From NCBI GenBank assembly GCA_000181795.3, contig CM012955.1, positions 3,830,108 through 3,894,107 of the forward strand: a DNA stretch of 64,000 nt. Reading direction: 5' to 3'. The notes under the pieces were generated by a model. That model saw only the letters and a list, made by a program, of their open reading frames with translations, ran no database searches and was not told the origin of the DNA. Shown here in pieces: positions 23,401-33,107 of this stretch (positions are counted from its first letter, which is position 1; every line of letters starts with the position of its first letter). The DNA is from Trichinella spiralis. Lineage: Eukaryota > Nematoda > Enoplea > Trichinellida > Trichinellidae. A program made the translations under genes and the position numbers.

Positions 23401-24053
23401 CTGAGCTGAACTATCACACATACTTGATTCAATATTGAGTAATGTGAATTGTAAATTTGTACAAATTACAAAAAAGCTGATTGATTATCTTGCAGAAGAA
23501 TGATAACATCTACGCGGATATGATACGGCCGGTTAAGGCGCCGACTTCGGCTTTTGCTGTTAGCATGGGACCGAAAGGTGGTCATTCTTCGTCCGGAAAA
23601 CGCAAGAAACTTTCTTCCTCTGCGGTGATCTCACCGAAAAAATTAAAGAAGAGAAAGCGAGTGATTATATCCGATTCGGATTTGGAGGACAATTCTTCTG
23701 ACGACAACGATGAAGAACAGCAAATATTACTGCTACAGCAGCAGCAGCAGCAGCAGCAAGAGCAACAACTACAGCAGCAGCAGTTACAGCAACAGCAACA
23801 GTTACAGCAGCAACAACAGCTACATCAACAGCACCAGATACTGCTGCAACAACAGCAACAGCAACAGCAACAACTATTACTGCAACAACAGCAGCAACAG
23901 TTACAGCAGTTGCAACACTTGCAGCACCTGCAGCAACAGCAACAACAACTACAACAACTGCAGCAGATACAACTACAACTACATCAGCAACAGCAACAAC
24001 AACAGCAGCAACACTACCACCACCACCACCACCACCACCAGTATCAGCACTGA
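8774..24053 (+). CDS. NIPBL: cohesin loader NIPBL / Nipped-B / SCC2, complete
   Basis: Thirty-four exons: 8774-8840, 8926-9100, 9166-9301, 10104-10779, 10843-10941, 11002-11094, 11156-11349, 11455-11683, 11741-11904, 11983-12164, 12221-12472, 12538-12889, 12959-13045, 13104-13203, 13254-13392, 13915-14017, 14088-14186, 14268-14402, 14459-14855, 14913-15148, 15213-15342, 15411-15565, 15632-15722, 15790-15963, 16028-16082, 16282-16417, 21191-21298, 21356-21562, 21637-21783, 21837-21903, 22006-22120, 22193-22364, 22433-22669, 23496-24053. They sum to 6267 nt, 2088 aa. The N-terminal MAU2-binding segment (FEQLLPLPTCQ) precedes a disordered Ser/Arg-rich region, then the HEAT-repeat hook. Diagnostic stretches are RYEKHRQLILEEI, RTKAMKCLAAAVEIDP, DDDEIPQEL-like NEDEIPAEYL and DNLANFPYHTLEEPLF. 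With MAU2 it loads cohesin onto chromatin. The last exon ends in a Gln-rich then His-rich tail, as in C. elegans SCC-2/PQN-85. Intron 10 is GC-AG. Intron 26 hosts a nested gene. The 13/14th junction near 12959 could shift by one codon. Confidence 0.95.
12165..12220 (+). other. GC-AG intron 10 of NIPBL
   Basis: The exon ends TCTTACAG and is followed by GCAAGC rather than GT. The acceptor is CGTTCGTTAG and is in phase. Joining gives SYRLNSE, the conserved residues at this place in NIPBL (human FRLNSS). No GT donor in the neighbourhood keeps the frame. It is the only GC donor among 33 introns of this gene. Confidence 0.85.
16838..19021 (-). CDS. intronless polytopic membrane protein nested in NIPBL intron 26, family unknown
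   Basis: A single 727-aa open frame starts at the ATG at 19021. Its composition is GC-rich, unlike the surrounding intron. I count about sixteen hydrophobic helices in four groups of four, beginning near residues 37, 195, 350 and 555. The first helices of the groups are alike (LLLGCGLVALANACVATAL, GLALTAGGLALVAIGVAKL, LLLALGAGLTLAGLLFGAV, YVAYAQLAAGVIVYAVCLL). The fourth helices share an acidic residue (VDMATG, AELTAL, AEATLA, AEILAL). A polyglutamine run (about 19 Q) sits in the loop between groups 3 and 4. The cytoplasmic-looking tail has YELL, a possible YxxPhi sorting signal. There is no cleavable signal peptide. I do not recognise the family; transporter, channel or tetraspan-like roles are all open. 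An intronless gene among intron-rich ones could be an old retrocopy. Minus-strand AATAAA at 16617-16622. Confidence 0.7.
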   Translation of the reverse strand: MDTSCLFEQTRDSLSSVFENKNKNKEAMTVMNNRMQWCGWLLLGCGLVALANACVATALEAVKSHLLAQYVNTHWITCVYLLAGGSTILVDRVGVNFYLYTCACVDSVACFVALGALLFDGYNLHATGKLRWAPVSDGHTQQLSQLPYKTLVAYNVVDMATGLAALVGVSIALVELRQRLARVNQQPTTVDQAKGLALTAGGLALVAIGVAKLILWALEVRWLSTLGDSARYLFLNYTMDEPVWELVHTLTGLLTAAVGRNGSRPCACCALTLLLAGCYPTVQYLWLDYRWLLTVQLAELTALTLKPHPLLYANLLAAGARLPLACAVSLRLGRLLGWPTARIRFRIDNALRRLLLALGAGLTLAGLLFGAVDLHNALAGSFHNLFYPGEQKLPFYLLPAGLLCLSTVSAVGTSRLGIGTYHQMPVVCVLLIFSFHAAMFHVLAYLYLSTNEYFGTQLCDLFFYARHRCTYKVQRAGSLLHFAEATLAALVLVASIAGAFIFGRLCSLVTTDQHHQEQQYSSHQQQQQQQQQQQQQQQQQQKAERIIKYVAYAQLAAGVIVYAVCLLTDERNPLRTHPLYVIHNTIRRTTLSMMLTVLPAAQLLLASGEPLHRKPMKTTAILGIALVRIVDIFVQIDYRNLAHLGVTWAVTTAAEILALFFQFTTLCCSAVLLDIGPQQPAIYELLDKEASSVSSSSTQLAFSSTDDDQPLTPTTTADTAHIIDNCY
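17398..17452. repeat. CAA/CAG-type trinucleotide run coding polyglutamine in the nested gene
   Basis: On the + strand the run is TTG/CTG triplets. On the minus strand it codes for an uninterrupted glutamine tract. It mixes CAA and CAG codons, so it is less prone to slippage than a pure run. Confidence 0.8.
19376..19480. repeat. trinucleotide microsatellites (TAG)n and (CTT)n
   Basis: (TAG)n at about 19376-19396 and CTT-rich triplets at about 19437-19476, in NIPBL intron 26, upstream of the nested gene. A shorter (TAG)n lies at 19190-19216. Confidence 0.8.
19811..19870. repeat. pentanucleotide repeat (GATCT/GATTT)n
   Basis: About eleven five-base units of the TGATC, TGATT and TAATC type follow one another, with drift between unit types. 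It is non-coding and intronic. A shorter version of the same motif occurs at 58638-58660. Confidence 0.8.
20384..20413. repeat. (GT)15 microsatellite
   Basis: An uninterrupted GT run in NIPBL intron 26. Confidence 0.9.
22757..22791. repeat. G-rich (TTGGG)n tract
   Basis: Four or more GGG runs separated by TT, in NIPBL intron 33. The spacing fits the pattern of an intramolecular G-quadruplex on the + (transcript) strand. Confidence 0.6.
23736..24047 (+). repeat. CAG/CAA trinucleotide tract coding the Gln/His-rich tail of NIPBL
   Basis: Roughly 100 codons, mostly CAG and CAA with a few Leu and His codons, and a run of seven His codons near the end. The codons are mixed, and the frame stays open to the stop at 24051. 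Confidence 0.9.
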
Positions 24054-24369
24054 CTGATTATTGATCGATACAACAAATAATGTATGTAGATAATGATTTT
24101 CAACTTTGTTTTTAGCGACATAAAGAACTGGTAAAACCAAGCGCCACTTAATTAATTAATTAATTTCATTACGTTTGCTGCATTTTAACAGGCAAGTAGT
24201 AGGGTTCAGCTGAACACACTTTCAGTTGCGCTATTTTACACGTTTTTGTTTTAATTTGCCTTTTTTATTCGTTTTATTTTACAGTTTTGTTATTTGTGCA
24301 CGCTGTGAAATTCATTTTTAATGAATTGGTTTTAAAGATTTTTTATCTTCAAAGTTTGTTGTTATGTGT

Positions 24370-24375
24370 AATAAA
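24370..24375 (+). terminator. polyadenylation signal of NIPBL
   Basis: AATAAA about 320 nt after the NIPBL stop codon. It lies only about 46 nt from the opposing IFT43 signal at 24421-24426, so the two transcripts end head to head. Confidence 0.55.
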
Positions 24376-24420
24376 AAATTAAGCATTATTATATTTTCAG
24401 CAAATTTTCTTTTTAAATTT

Positions 24421-24426
24421 TTTATT
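24421..24426 (-). terminator. polyadenylation signal of IFT43
   Basis: TTTATT on the + strand (AATAAA on the minus strand), 154 nt past the IFT43 stop codon. Confidence 0.55.
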
Positions 24427-24579
24427 CACGACACACTAATATAGCCAGCAGCGTGTGTGTGTGTGGATACGAACGGCAGCGAATGTTAATATAATGATGT
24501 GTACAACAGAATGGAAGGAAGTGAACAATAAATGAGGCGGAGATGAATCCAACGGCAACAGATTGGTTGGTTTGTTTGT

Positions 24580-27111
24580 TCATTGAGTCAAAGTAGTGGT
24601 GGTGGCACTGTAGTCGGGCAAGAATTGAGCAGAGACGACACCGCAGAGAAAGTCCAACGACCACGGTTCAGCAGTTTCCACCGTCTCCGATTCAGGATAA
24701 AGGTATTTGGTAAGCAGGCTCACGTCTGCAGAAGAAACAAAAAGAAATGCATGCCATTTCATCAAATAAATAATAATAAATTATAATTCATTATTCACAC
24801 ACACACATCAATGTTGTGGAGACTTGCTTACCAATATCGTCACCCAGTCTAGCGAATGGAGCCGAATCAGCCGCCGCCAAATTTGCCGCATCCAAGTGAA
24901 CAACACGATTCTCTGCTTGTTCCACTGGATCCATCTGCGACGGTAGATCAATCTGCTGCTGCTGCTGCTGCTGCTGCTTGTTGTCGTTGTCAAGTTTGAC
25001 AAGCCTCGGCGCCTGCTGACTTGCTGCGGTGGATGTTGACGAGTTGAACTTGAAAATACACACGTGATGATATGATGATGTAAATGGAAAAAAGAAAACA
25101 TAGAAACAACAACCAAAAAAAAATACACACTACTCCAGCTACATATACCACAAATAAATACAGTTAGTTTCCCCACATTATACACTTACTGCTGCTGCTG
25201 CTGCTGCATCGTGCTCGTCGACAGTGTCGAAGGCGACGGCACCACCATCTTCGGCTGTCGTCAGTAAATCATTCTGATGAGCATGAGAACCTGGAAAAGA
25301 GAGGCGATCTTCTGCAACACGTCCATCCAGATGACCCGTGGAATCGTGACGACGAGCTCGCAAATTAGGCGTTGCCGTTAATGAACAAGACGGTCTTTCG
25401 GAATCTGAAACACACATACACATACATACACACACACATAGTTGGACGACAATCGAACGACGACTACATATGATGATGATGGATATATGACCGAAAAAAT
25501 TTTGACAAACAAATAAGGAAACACAATTATTTATTCAACAACAGTCGGCTGAAAGAAAAAACAGTGCAAAGTGGGAAAATAATTATGAAGATCACAATCA
25601 CGATCGATCGACGATAATGTTCAAACAAACAGCGCTGAAATGGAATTTCTGCAACGGAGGAATTTTATCCAGAACAAACAACCAAAAACAGCCATGCAAG
25701 CATATCAGCATGGAATCAGCAATCACTGAAGCACCGAACAAATGGCCGACAAGCGAATAATAATAATAATAATAATACTGCCTCTATTCTTATTCTTCTT
25801 CGAAAAATGACGAAATACAAAAGCCTCTCTTACAGTAGAAGAAAAACATTTACACAACTGTTCTGAAAAGTGTTTACCATCTATACATTGTACGACAATC
25901 GACACTGTTCGTAATGAGTATAAGAATTGTTTTCAACGAATAAAATTATACTCTTCTGAAAAATAACAACACCTACACAGCAGATCGCAAAATAAGATTA
26001 TTCACGTTTGTTGTTTCAATGTGACAAATGCTTTTCTTTTTTTTCTTTTCTAAATGCTGTTCTTAGCTAGCGTCGTCTCTGCTGTGGTACACAACACAAC
26101 GTGAATAGAATACATGAACTACTTTTTTGTCGGTCATTTCAGTTCCTTGTTCAGTGTTTTTTTACAGTAATTACAAGTAATTAATGAGATACAAATAGAA
26201 ATCTTATCAACCGATAATTGCGGCCTTATCGCATGCTAAATAATTGCACCAAACTGTGAGTGTTGTCGAAAAATCCACTCATCGAGATCATATTTTACAA
26301 CAGGCTTATTCAAAAACATACAACAACAACAACAACAAAATAACTTATTTATCCATTATGGCAAAATTAAAGCATCCTCAACAATCCAGATTAGCTGTCC
26401 AATTGAAATGAAATTGAAAAAGAAAGAAACTTAACGATTGACAAAAAAAAACATCAGAATCCGCTACATTTTATAATTTATATAAGTTCCACAAAATATA
26501 CGGCTGAACATACGGTGAAGAATTCCACAATACAGAAATTCATAAGGGGTGAAAAAAAAAGAGAGAGAGAGAGAAAGATTGTTCGTCAATTGTGAAACTG
26601 AAGGAAAAGCAGAAAAAAGCAATTTACCAACGTCCGTGGAATGGAGAGGAAGTTTCGAATGCTTTCTGGTATTGTTAGCGTTGCTTTCGTCGTTGTGTAC
26701 AGAAGAAGATTGTTGACAGCCAGCAGCTGACGACAACCTCCGTCTGGAGCGACTTGGCGGACGACGAACGAGACCAGTCAACAATGGCAATTTCATCCCA
26801 TGTATACCTTCTTTGATTGATAATTTCAACTGTCCCAGACGATTTTTGCGCGTCTCTATCGACGGTGTACGAGGGCGAATTTTGAAATTGGTCAAAATTT
26901 CTGAAACAAACAAAAAAATTCTATTAGCATAACTTAATAAAACTTTAGAAATAATATGAAAAATAATTAAAAACACCAACAAACAAGTAAATGCACGTTT
27001 GTTACCTGCGTGGGACGAATCATCCGATGCAACAACCAGCGACCTGGAAGAATGCGACCGTCTTAGAGCACTACCGGCAGGAAGTTTGTTACTTGAACTT
27101 CCATTCGACAT
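24580..27111 (-). CDS. IFT43: intraflagellar transport protein 43 (IFT-A subunit)
   Basis: Five exons in transcript order, 27111-27006, 26900-26628, 25404-25190, 25048-24832 and 24725-24580, join in phase to 318 aa. The long N-terminal part is Ser/Arg-rich and poorly conserved, with a run of eight Gln near residue 217. The C-terminal block carries the family signature: VVHLDAANLAAADSAPFARL, then LGDDIDVSLLTKYLYPE and a Trp-containing helix. It parallels human IFT43 ([20 protein letters not shown], then IDLKLLTKVLAPE and WDWDHLF). IFT43 is a small subunit of the IFT-A complex that drives retrograde transport and entry of membrane cargo in cilia, so the animal should possess cilia. It is longer than the human protein (about 208 aa), through the N-terminus. 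An acceptor-like TTTTAG (27142-27143 on +) lies 31 nt before the ATG. Confidence 0.85.
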
Positions 27112-28440
27112 GGTTTCACAGTGATACTCGACGGTTCAGCCCTAAAATGGAAAAAATATTTCAAAAACCATGATAAAAAAAGAACAGAGCGAGGTCGTAG
27201 GTTTGAATGAAACTTTCATTCACACGGAACAAGCGTTTTCGTCGATTGTCATAAACCAATCCCGACGTATTTGTTTCCTGTAAAAACACAAAATACTAAA
27301 AATCTGTCAAAACCAACAAATTTCCTTCGAAAATTTGAAAAATGAAATTCCCAAATCCGACTGCAGTGTTCGGCGTGTAAACAGAATTTGTTGTTCGTGT
27401 CGATCGATTCCTGCCACTCGCACAACAAACAAAAGGTGCACTGCACGAAATTGAACATCTTATTCGCGTTGAAAATCAAACTTATCATTTGAAACGAATG
27501 AAACAAACACACAATACAACGAAAAAACCGCAACTGTGCGTTTGTTTTTTTCGTTGCCAAGCACAAACGCGTTGTTTTTTTCACTTCTGTTGTCAATTTG
27601 TTCCAAACTGAAGTGGGAAAAAATCTTGCAGTTGGAAAAAATTTTTCCAACATTATAACGAAGAAATTTTCACTTCGAAATGTATTAACAATGGTGAGTT
27701 GATGGGAAAATTCAATTTCAATCTGCCGTCAACAATAATAGCAGAATAACCATTGTGAACGTAAACAAACTTTAATACACGCGCAGCGAGCACTCTATAA
27801 TTGCAATTTTTCAATTTTCCATCAAAAAATATTTTTCTAAATAAATTAATTCAATAAAATCGCACGGAAAAGCTCGTATTAAAGTGAAAAAAAAGAAATA
27901 AACAAAATCATATTAAAATTATACCTGCATTACTTTATGTATACGATAGTATTGAACAATGAAAGTAGGTCGTCTTTTTGAACGTCAGAAGGACAAAGAG
28001 CGTTTTTAAATGCGATTTTGTTAACAACCACGCATTTATAGTGGCTTGTAGCAGATAGAAAACCTTACACTGTTGACATCTTTACATTTAAAACAGTGTG
28101 AAAAACGACGTGCAAATATGAAGAAAATTTGCACTGGCAGTGGTAATGGAATGAAATTCTCGATTAAATTTTCATTGTTCTTAGCTGCGATGATCGGTGA
28201 ACATGTGCATTATTTCCCAATAGTGTATTTGAAAATTGATACAATTTGTCCAAGCGGTATTGGCGAATGAAAATTCTCGAAATCTAGTTTTGACAACGAT
28301 CAGCGAGTGTAATTTGAAAAGGATAAATTTTTCAAGAACATTTTGGCTGAAAAAACACCAAAATTGTAATTGCACTTTGAACTGAAAATTATTGACGCGC
28401 AGGTTGGCGCAAGAGTTTTGCACTGTAATTGACGACCTAG
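27112..28440. other. divergent promoter region between IFT43 and MED26
   Basis: AT-rich with no supported exon. The minus-strand open frame at 27249-27653 is Phe/Cys-rich and has no recognisable domain. Confidence 0.4.
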
Positions 28441-28488
28441 CCAATCAGCGTCGAGGATCGATTCACCGATCATTCTGGCCTATATAAA
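28441..28488 (+). promoter_or_regulatory. CCAAT box and TATA box of MED26
   Basis: CCAAT at 28441-28445 (CCAATCAG) and TATATAAA at 28481-28488, with about 36 bp between them. A GC-richer stretch follows where transcription would start (about 28512), including the YY1-like GGCCATTTT. The MED26 ATG lies 438 bp downstream. Two short upstream open frames (28522-28551 and 28557-28589) would then fall in the 5' leader. Confidence 0.6.
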
Positions 28489-28659
28489 CGCTGCACGGCG
28501 GCAAACGGCCATTTTACAAACATGCGTGCGCACCGTGCGCGTGTGGTGTAGAAGAGATGCTACCCGTGCTGCGGTTTTTCTTATTTTGACCGCTTGCGCG
28601 CCGCTTTTAAAATCCAATAAATCGCGCAGTGATTAAATTGGCAAACGACTAGCTAAAGA

Positions 28660-28888
28660 TACATACATATATATATATATATATACATATACACGTATAT
28701 ATATATACACGCATAGATACACACACACGCATGCATGTACACATACACACATACACATACCGATTTATATTTATATATATATATATATACACATACATAC
28801 GTATAATATATATATGTATGTATGCATGTATGTATATATATACGTATACATATACATATAGATATACATATATATACATATATATAGA
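28660..28888. repeat. compound (TA)n/(CATA)n microsatellite
   Basis: About 230 bp of TA, CATA and GTATA units in the presumed 5' leader of MED26. Both strands show long open frames of I/Y/C/V only, which are repeat artefacts. Confidence 0.9.
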
Positions 28889-28925
28889 ACTGTGTTTTTG
28901 AAACACGGAGATTCTGTTCAAGCAA

Positions 28926-31924
28926 ATGCAAGCGTTGCCGGTGGAGCGTTTAAAGGTTCGCCTGTTAAGCTGCTTGGACAGAGAGAAGAAGGTACATTGA
29001 AATTTGACCTGTCGTTATTTGTACTTTGAATTAACGTCGAACGGTCCATTGGATACGGTTGATCTTAGAGAGCAGCAAAATAATACTGTTGTTTTTTTTC
29101 TCATTTCAGGTGAACAATGTTGCCAAAGCCTGCGAAGCGATGGACGCTATTGAAAGCGTGGTAATGACGAAAGAATCGCTGGAAGTAAGTTGTCGATGAT
29201 GGTTCCACGTATTAAAAAACTGCTGAGGTTAAAATAATAATAATAATAATAATTAAATAAATAAAAATATGTTGGCTATGCATCTGCGTGTTGTATATAT
29301 ATTTTGTTCAACTTGACAAGCTTGGGTTTTTTTTCGAAGAGAGAAAATAAAATAAAACAATTAAAAAAAGAGTAAAAAATGTTTTTGCAACTCAACGTAC
29401 GCCGAGATGATGATGATGATAGTGCGAGATGTTTGAAAAAGAGATGGAAAAATTGCCAACACCAGCGGCGTGGAACAACGAGGATGGTGACGCTAGAGAA
29501 AGAAGAAGAAGAAAACAAAGAAAATGATTAATAAATAAATAAATAAATAAAGATAGAAAAAAGAAACGGAAAATTTGTTGTGCATGTGATGTGATCAATT
29601 GCTTACAGTTGGATGGACAGTGCTCGACATCGGAGAGACCATTGGACGGCGTGATGTTTGAATTATGAATTTTGATTTTATTATTTATATTTGTTTTTTT
29701 TGCTCTCTCTTTCCTCTCTTCTCTTCTTTTCTCTTCTCTTTTTCCCTTCTCTGCTTGCTCTGCAACTGCAACTCTTCTTCAAAAACTGAATTCAGCCGAC
29801 CAAGCTGCTGCTACTGCTGCTCTGCTGCTGCGGCTGCTGCTGCTCGTCGGCGCTTCTGCTGTTCGCCGTTGCTTTTGCTGCTTGCGCTGTTTGTCGGCGC
29901 TCGCAAACGCGCGCGCGCCTGCGCCTACGCCGCGGCCTCGTTCGCCGTTTGCGCCTGCGCTCATTTTTCTCTCTTCTTCTTCTTGTTGTTGTTGCTGTTA
30001 TTATTGTCGTTCGTTCGTTCGCTCGTTCGCTATTTATTCGCTAAATAGCAGAGCTGGCCGCCGGCGTTTCCATGGCAACGCGCGCCGTAGCGCTCGACCT
30101 ACTTAACGTTCATCGCGCGCATTCCATTCTCTCTCTTTCTCTCTACTATTTTTTCTCTTTTCTTTCCTTGTTTTTTGATCGATCCAACAACTCAAGCTCA
30201 ACTTCCCCCTTCTGATCTACAGTAATCCAACAACTATTACTAATTAGCTTTTAATCTATTTATTCAGTTGTTTAGTGGAATTTTTTTTTCTTCAGTTTAA
30301 AATTTATTGAAATTTTCTTGTCTCGTTGTTGTTAGTGTGTAAAATTTGGTTTTTTTTCCAGTCGTCACGACTCGGCTTGCTGATAAACGAAGTACGACGG
30401 AGCAATCAGCTTCTTCACCCGGATTTGGCGAAAAGGTGTCGATTGTTGATCAAAAAATGGCGAAAATTGATCTCAACCACCCCCACCCCCACCCCAACTA
30501 CTACCACGCAGCCGGCGATTACCGACAACGGCGTCGACACCGCTGGGGTCGCTCCAGTAGCCGCCGACGATCGCGCCATCCGTATCCGCATTAAGCTTGG
30601 AAGTTCGGTCAACGAGGCGACCATACTTGGCGGCCAGGAGAAGAAGCAGCAGCAGCAGCTCGACAATTGCGGCATCGAGCAGGCCGAAAATCGACGCAAA
30701 CGGAAACACGCCTCCCAAAACGCACCTAACAGCAGCAAGATGAACGGTATCAGCAAAACCCACCTCAGTGCCATCGGCGGAAACGGCGGCAGTTCTGGAG
30801 AAACATTCAGCCTCGCGTCGACCGTATCCAAACCGTGCAAACCACCACGGTCATCATCCTCCTGCTCTCGACCGGTGCCGTTGCCTTCGGCACCGGCTTC
30901 TCAGCCGCGGCATCCGCCACCACCCCAACCGCCGCTACCACCACCATCGGCTCCAACATCTCCGCCACCGCCCCCGCCGCCTCCTCCGCCACAGTCGTCT
31001 CCACCGCCGTTGCCACCTTCGCCACCACCACCAACACCTCCACCACCACCACCACCATCAACTTCGCCATCGTTAACTACCACGTCGTCGAGACCGCCGA
31101 AATTGAAAACTACGGCCCAATTGGTGGCAGATTTGACCAAATGTTACCCGGAAGAATTGCTGGTGAATATCAACACCAGTATCGGCGTCGATTCGACCAA
31201 CGCCCTCCAACAGGCCACCGCCAGCAACAGCGGCGATGATGCACCATCGCCGGCGTTGTTGTTCTCTGCTGTCGAACACCAGCAGCCGAGTGGAGGAGGA
31301 GAAGTGAACAAATTGGAATTGTTGGAAAAATATCTAGCCGAAGATGCTGATCAACAGCAACAAAACCAGGACCACGTTGTGGCGGGCTCGTCCAGCGGCG
31401 CTTGCACGTCCTCGTCCAGTGTCGATTCGGATACGTCGAGCCGCAGTTCGACACCGTCCAGGGGCAAAATTGTTCGCGCCAGCGACGACGACGACGATGA
31501 TGCACCACCACGTCCTGGTCCGGGTACGGTTTCCAGTCCAAGTGACGGCGGCGGGAAGCCCGGGTTGGTCGACGATGGTCGGCGTCCGATCCGCCGCCTA
31601 CCGCCGGTCGACCGCAGCATGTTGGACCGGCTCGACGAAATCCCCTCGCCCGCCAAGTCCCGGGTCTCTTCGTTGAAATACTTGGACGACTATTCGAACG
31701 AACCGCCCGAACGGACCAGAGCTCTGGCACCGTTTGAACAGTCGTTGCGGATGCTGCCCTCGGAGATGCGCCAGCTCCACTCCAGGGTGCTTGTCAAGAC
31801 CACGGACGGTCGTCAAGTGCTGGCGTTACCCTATGTGGACATTGGCCTGCCGGACTTTCTCGAATACGACAACTCGCCGGCCACGGCCGAACAGCTCATC
31901 TCCTGGGAAGCGATACGTTGGTGA
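28926..31924 (+). CDS. MED26: Mediator complex subunit 26
   Basis: Three exons, 28926-28991, 29110-29184 and 30362-31924, join in phase to 567 aa. Residues about 5-80 form a TFIIS N-terminal (LW) domain: ERLKVRLLSCLD, then VVMTKESLESSRLGLLINEV and LAKRCRLLIKKWRKLI. This follows human MED26 (RDRLLQAID, ITKEALEETRLGKLINDVRK, RAKKLLRSWQKLI). A long disordered middle is rich in Ser, Pro and acidic residues, with poly-Pro and DDDDD runs. The end keeps an ALPYVDIGLPDFL motif, like the LPYVCLD terminus of human MED26 that binds Mediator. MED26 links Mediator to elongation factors in the nucleus. Intron 2 is 1177 nt and holds a GC-rich island with a perfect RFX X-box. The other TFIIS N-domain proteins (TFIIS, elongin A, IWS1) lack this C-terminus. 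Confidence 0.85.
29878..30120. promoter_or_regulatory. GC/CpG-rich island with RFX X-box in MED26 intron 2
   Basis: The stretch is strikingly GC- and CpG-rich in AT-rich intron DNA (GCGCGCGCGCCTGCGCC and similar). It includes GTTTCCATGGCAAC at 30066-30079, an exact match to the RFX/DAF-19 X-box consensus and almost a perfect palindrome. X-boxes drive ciliary genes. The nearest ciliary gene, IFT43, starts 2.95 kb upstream on the other strand. It may be an alternative MED26 promoter or an enhancer. Confidence 0.5.
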
Positions 31925-33107
31925 AACTTTTTAAACAAAGCCACGAAAAACAACAAAAGCAGTTGTTTGTTTTTCTCAACAAATTTCCCTTTTTGAGCTT
32001 TTGTTAATCTCTTTTAATTCATTTATTTATTTATTTATTTATTTATTCGTGTATTTTGTTCCGTGTTTTATTATTATTTTTTTGCTTTGCTCCCAAGCAT
32101 CTAATATCTGTGCGTGTATGTGTGGTTTTTTTCTTTTTGTGTTTTTTAAAAGAATATATGAAAAATTTTATTTATACTTTATTTATTTCTTTTTTTCACT
32201 TTTTTTGATGTGCCTCTATTTCAGCTGCGCATTTTTTTATTTTGATGACAAGTCGAACGAATGAAATGCACGTACAATTGAGCAACACTACTGTATGACA
32301 ACGGTAACACTGGATAGAAAAATATGTTCATAATTGTTGCCCAAAAAATGTGATCAGTTTCTTTTTGTTGATGAAAATTATTTTTTTTATTGTCGCACGC
32401 CGGTCGTGTTTGGAGAGAAAATAATTTTTCTCTTCATTATATTTTGAATTTTTGAACCTGAAGAAGAAACGCGGGTTTTTTTGAATTCTCGTTGTTGCCT
32501 GAGCATCTTTAATTTTTTTTTTCCTCCTCGTGCGTTTGTTCACTTTATGAAAAAAAACCGAACCAGTCGGACTATTCATTCACATAACCAATCGTGATAA
32601 TTGATGATAAACACAAAAAAAAACAACGCTGGTCTTACATTTATTTATTTTCATCAGCACGTGGTTGTTGTCAGTTTTTGTCATTCAAATTTTCTAACAC
32701 GCGCATATTCACAATACCAAACTGAAAAACCTCACCACGGTGGTGTGGCTGGGCGAAATAAAAATTTGAATAAAAAGCAGAAGATACGATGTTTGAAAAA
32801 AAAGAACTTTGAATTATTTCACCGTACTGTAGTTTTTTTGTCTGTCTACTACTATTCTTTCTTGTTCGAGTGATAAATAAATTTTCCATTTGCTAGCTGA
32901 CATAGCGTTTCGTACAAAAGCAACACAGGCCAAAATAAATAGCACACATCAAATTAGAAAATTCAGAACGCAAAATCAGTTCTTATCCTATTTTTATCCA
33001 GTGCAATTGATGAAAAAGCTTGGAGAGATTCGGTTGTTGTTGTTGTTGTTTTCATCTTTCACAAATAGTATGTCGATAAATAATAATTGAACTTGCTTTT
33101 TTTTTCC
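31925..33107. other. AT-rich spacer between MED26 and KSR (convergent 3' ends)
   Basis: No coding exon is clearly seen. On the minus strand a possible extra terminal KSR exon (32895-32851, after acceptor CTATGTCAG) could replace the simple stop at 33108, but it is not needed. Confidence 0.4.

Noticed and set aside
27249-27653. 134-codon minus-strand frame upstream of IFT43
   Set aside because: Phe/Cys-rich, no domain, no helpful splice sites. Most likely chance in the promoter region.
28649-28931. Frames of about 90 codons made of I/Y/C/V
   Set aside because: Artefacts of the TA/CATA microsatellite.
31170-31730. 186-codon minus-strand frame in MED26
   Set aside because: Trp/Arg-rich antisense shadow of the low-complexity MED26 exon 3.
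32851-32895. Extra last exon for KSR (minus strand)
   Set aside because: It would be in frame, but the preceding exon already reaches a stop at 33108 and no family sequence supports an extension.
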